A stretch of 5,002 bases of DNA from assembly GCA_903888395.1 (NCBI GenBank), contig CAISTO010000113.1:1-5002 (forward strand), in the 5' to 3' direction. The number at the start of each line of letters is the position of its first letter. The stretch's first letter is position 1. The translations under genes and the position numbers were made by a program. Of the stretch, positions 4,856-5,002 are shown piece after piece. Under the pieces are notes generated by a model. It saw only the letters and a list, made by a program, of their open reading frames with translations, searched no databases and was not told the DNA's origin. This stretch comes from an uncultured Bacteroidota bacterium. GTDB lineage: Bacteria > Bacteroidota > Bacteroidia > UKL13-3.

Positions 4856-4886
4856 TTTAATAAATTTATAAAATTCCCTACATTCG
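4856..4886 (+). promoter_or_regulatory. Possible promoter for the gene at 4902
   Basis: TTTA (4856-4859), 19 bp spacer and TACATTCG (4879-4886) copy the layout of the proposed ffh promoter. The start site would lie near 4891, leaving a leader of only about 10 nt before the ATG. The AT-rich setting makes a chance match to the TTTA box easy; the TAnnTTCG box is the firmer part. Confidence 0.4.
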
Positions 4887-4901
4887 AATTTTTATAAAAT
4901 C

Positions 4902-5002
4902 ATGAAAAATCGTTACAGAAATAATTTACATTTTGCTTATTGCCTATTGCTTGTTTGCTTATTGCCAATTGCCAATTTGCTAAAAGCGCAAACCAATTAT
5001 GC
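4902..5002 (+). CDS. Exported protein, N-terminus only (truncated by window end)
   Basis: Only 33 codons are in the window and the frame is open to the edge. The protein starts MKNRYRNN, continues with a hydrophobic stretch (residues 9-27) and reaches LLKAQTNY, a typical Bacteroidota signal peptide with probable cleavage after A29 (KA|QTN). Nothing of the mature protein is visible, so function cannot be named; secretion to the periplasm or beyond is the inference. The signal peptide is encoded by low-complexity DNA with repeated TTATTGCC/AATTGCC-like units, which raises some doubt whether it is coding; the sensible cleavage site and the promoter-like boxes upstream favour a gene. It is not an obvious ffh operon partner. 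Confidence 0.6.
   Translation, partial: MKNRYRNNLHFAYCLLLVCLLPIANLLKAQTNY

Overview
The window looks like an ordinary chromosomal stretch of an AT-rich member of the Bacteroidota. The evidence is: no Shine-Dalgarno motif in front of any gene; promoter-like TAnnTTTG/TAnnTTCG boxes; two exported proteins whose predicted signal cleavage is A|Q; a DUF2279 (YfiM-like) protein of the long Bacteroidota form; and intergenic DNA packed with short hairpin repeats that I recognise as typical of this phylum. The genus cannot be fixed from this sequence.

Layout, all genes on the + strand. Positions 1-773 carry no convincing gene. They hold a GC-rich patch, REP-like half-elements, a large nested inverted repeat, a duplicated CT-rich block and a heptamer array that runs up to the next promoter. 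metF (774-1727, methylenetetrahydrofolate reductase) is followed after 48 bp by a signal-peptide-bearing DUF2279 protein (1776-2711). Positions 2712-3343 are a second gene-poor stretch with at least four repeat families. One of them is a three-copy 48-bp tandem repeat whose second copy resembles an intrinsic terminator. ffh (3344-4672, the SRP GTPase Ffh/SRP54) follows, with a plausible promoter. Positions 4673-4901 contain a second copy of the nested repeat seen near the left edge. A secreted protein starts at 4902 and is cut off by the window end.

The genes do not form an obvious pathway. metF serves one-carbon and methionine metabolism, ffh directs membrane and secretory proteins to the translocon, and the DUF2279 protein and the truncated protein are probably envelope proteins. 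metF and the DUF2279 gene may be co-transcribed; ffh and the last gene each seem to have their own promoter.

I found no sign of a defence system, CRISPR array, transposase, integrase, phage gene, tRNA, rRNA or riboswitch. The parts worth a second look are the intergenic repeats, above all the 34-bp element shared between the two ends of the window. Nothing here supports a claim of a new biological system.
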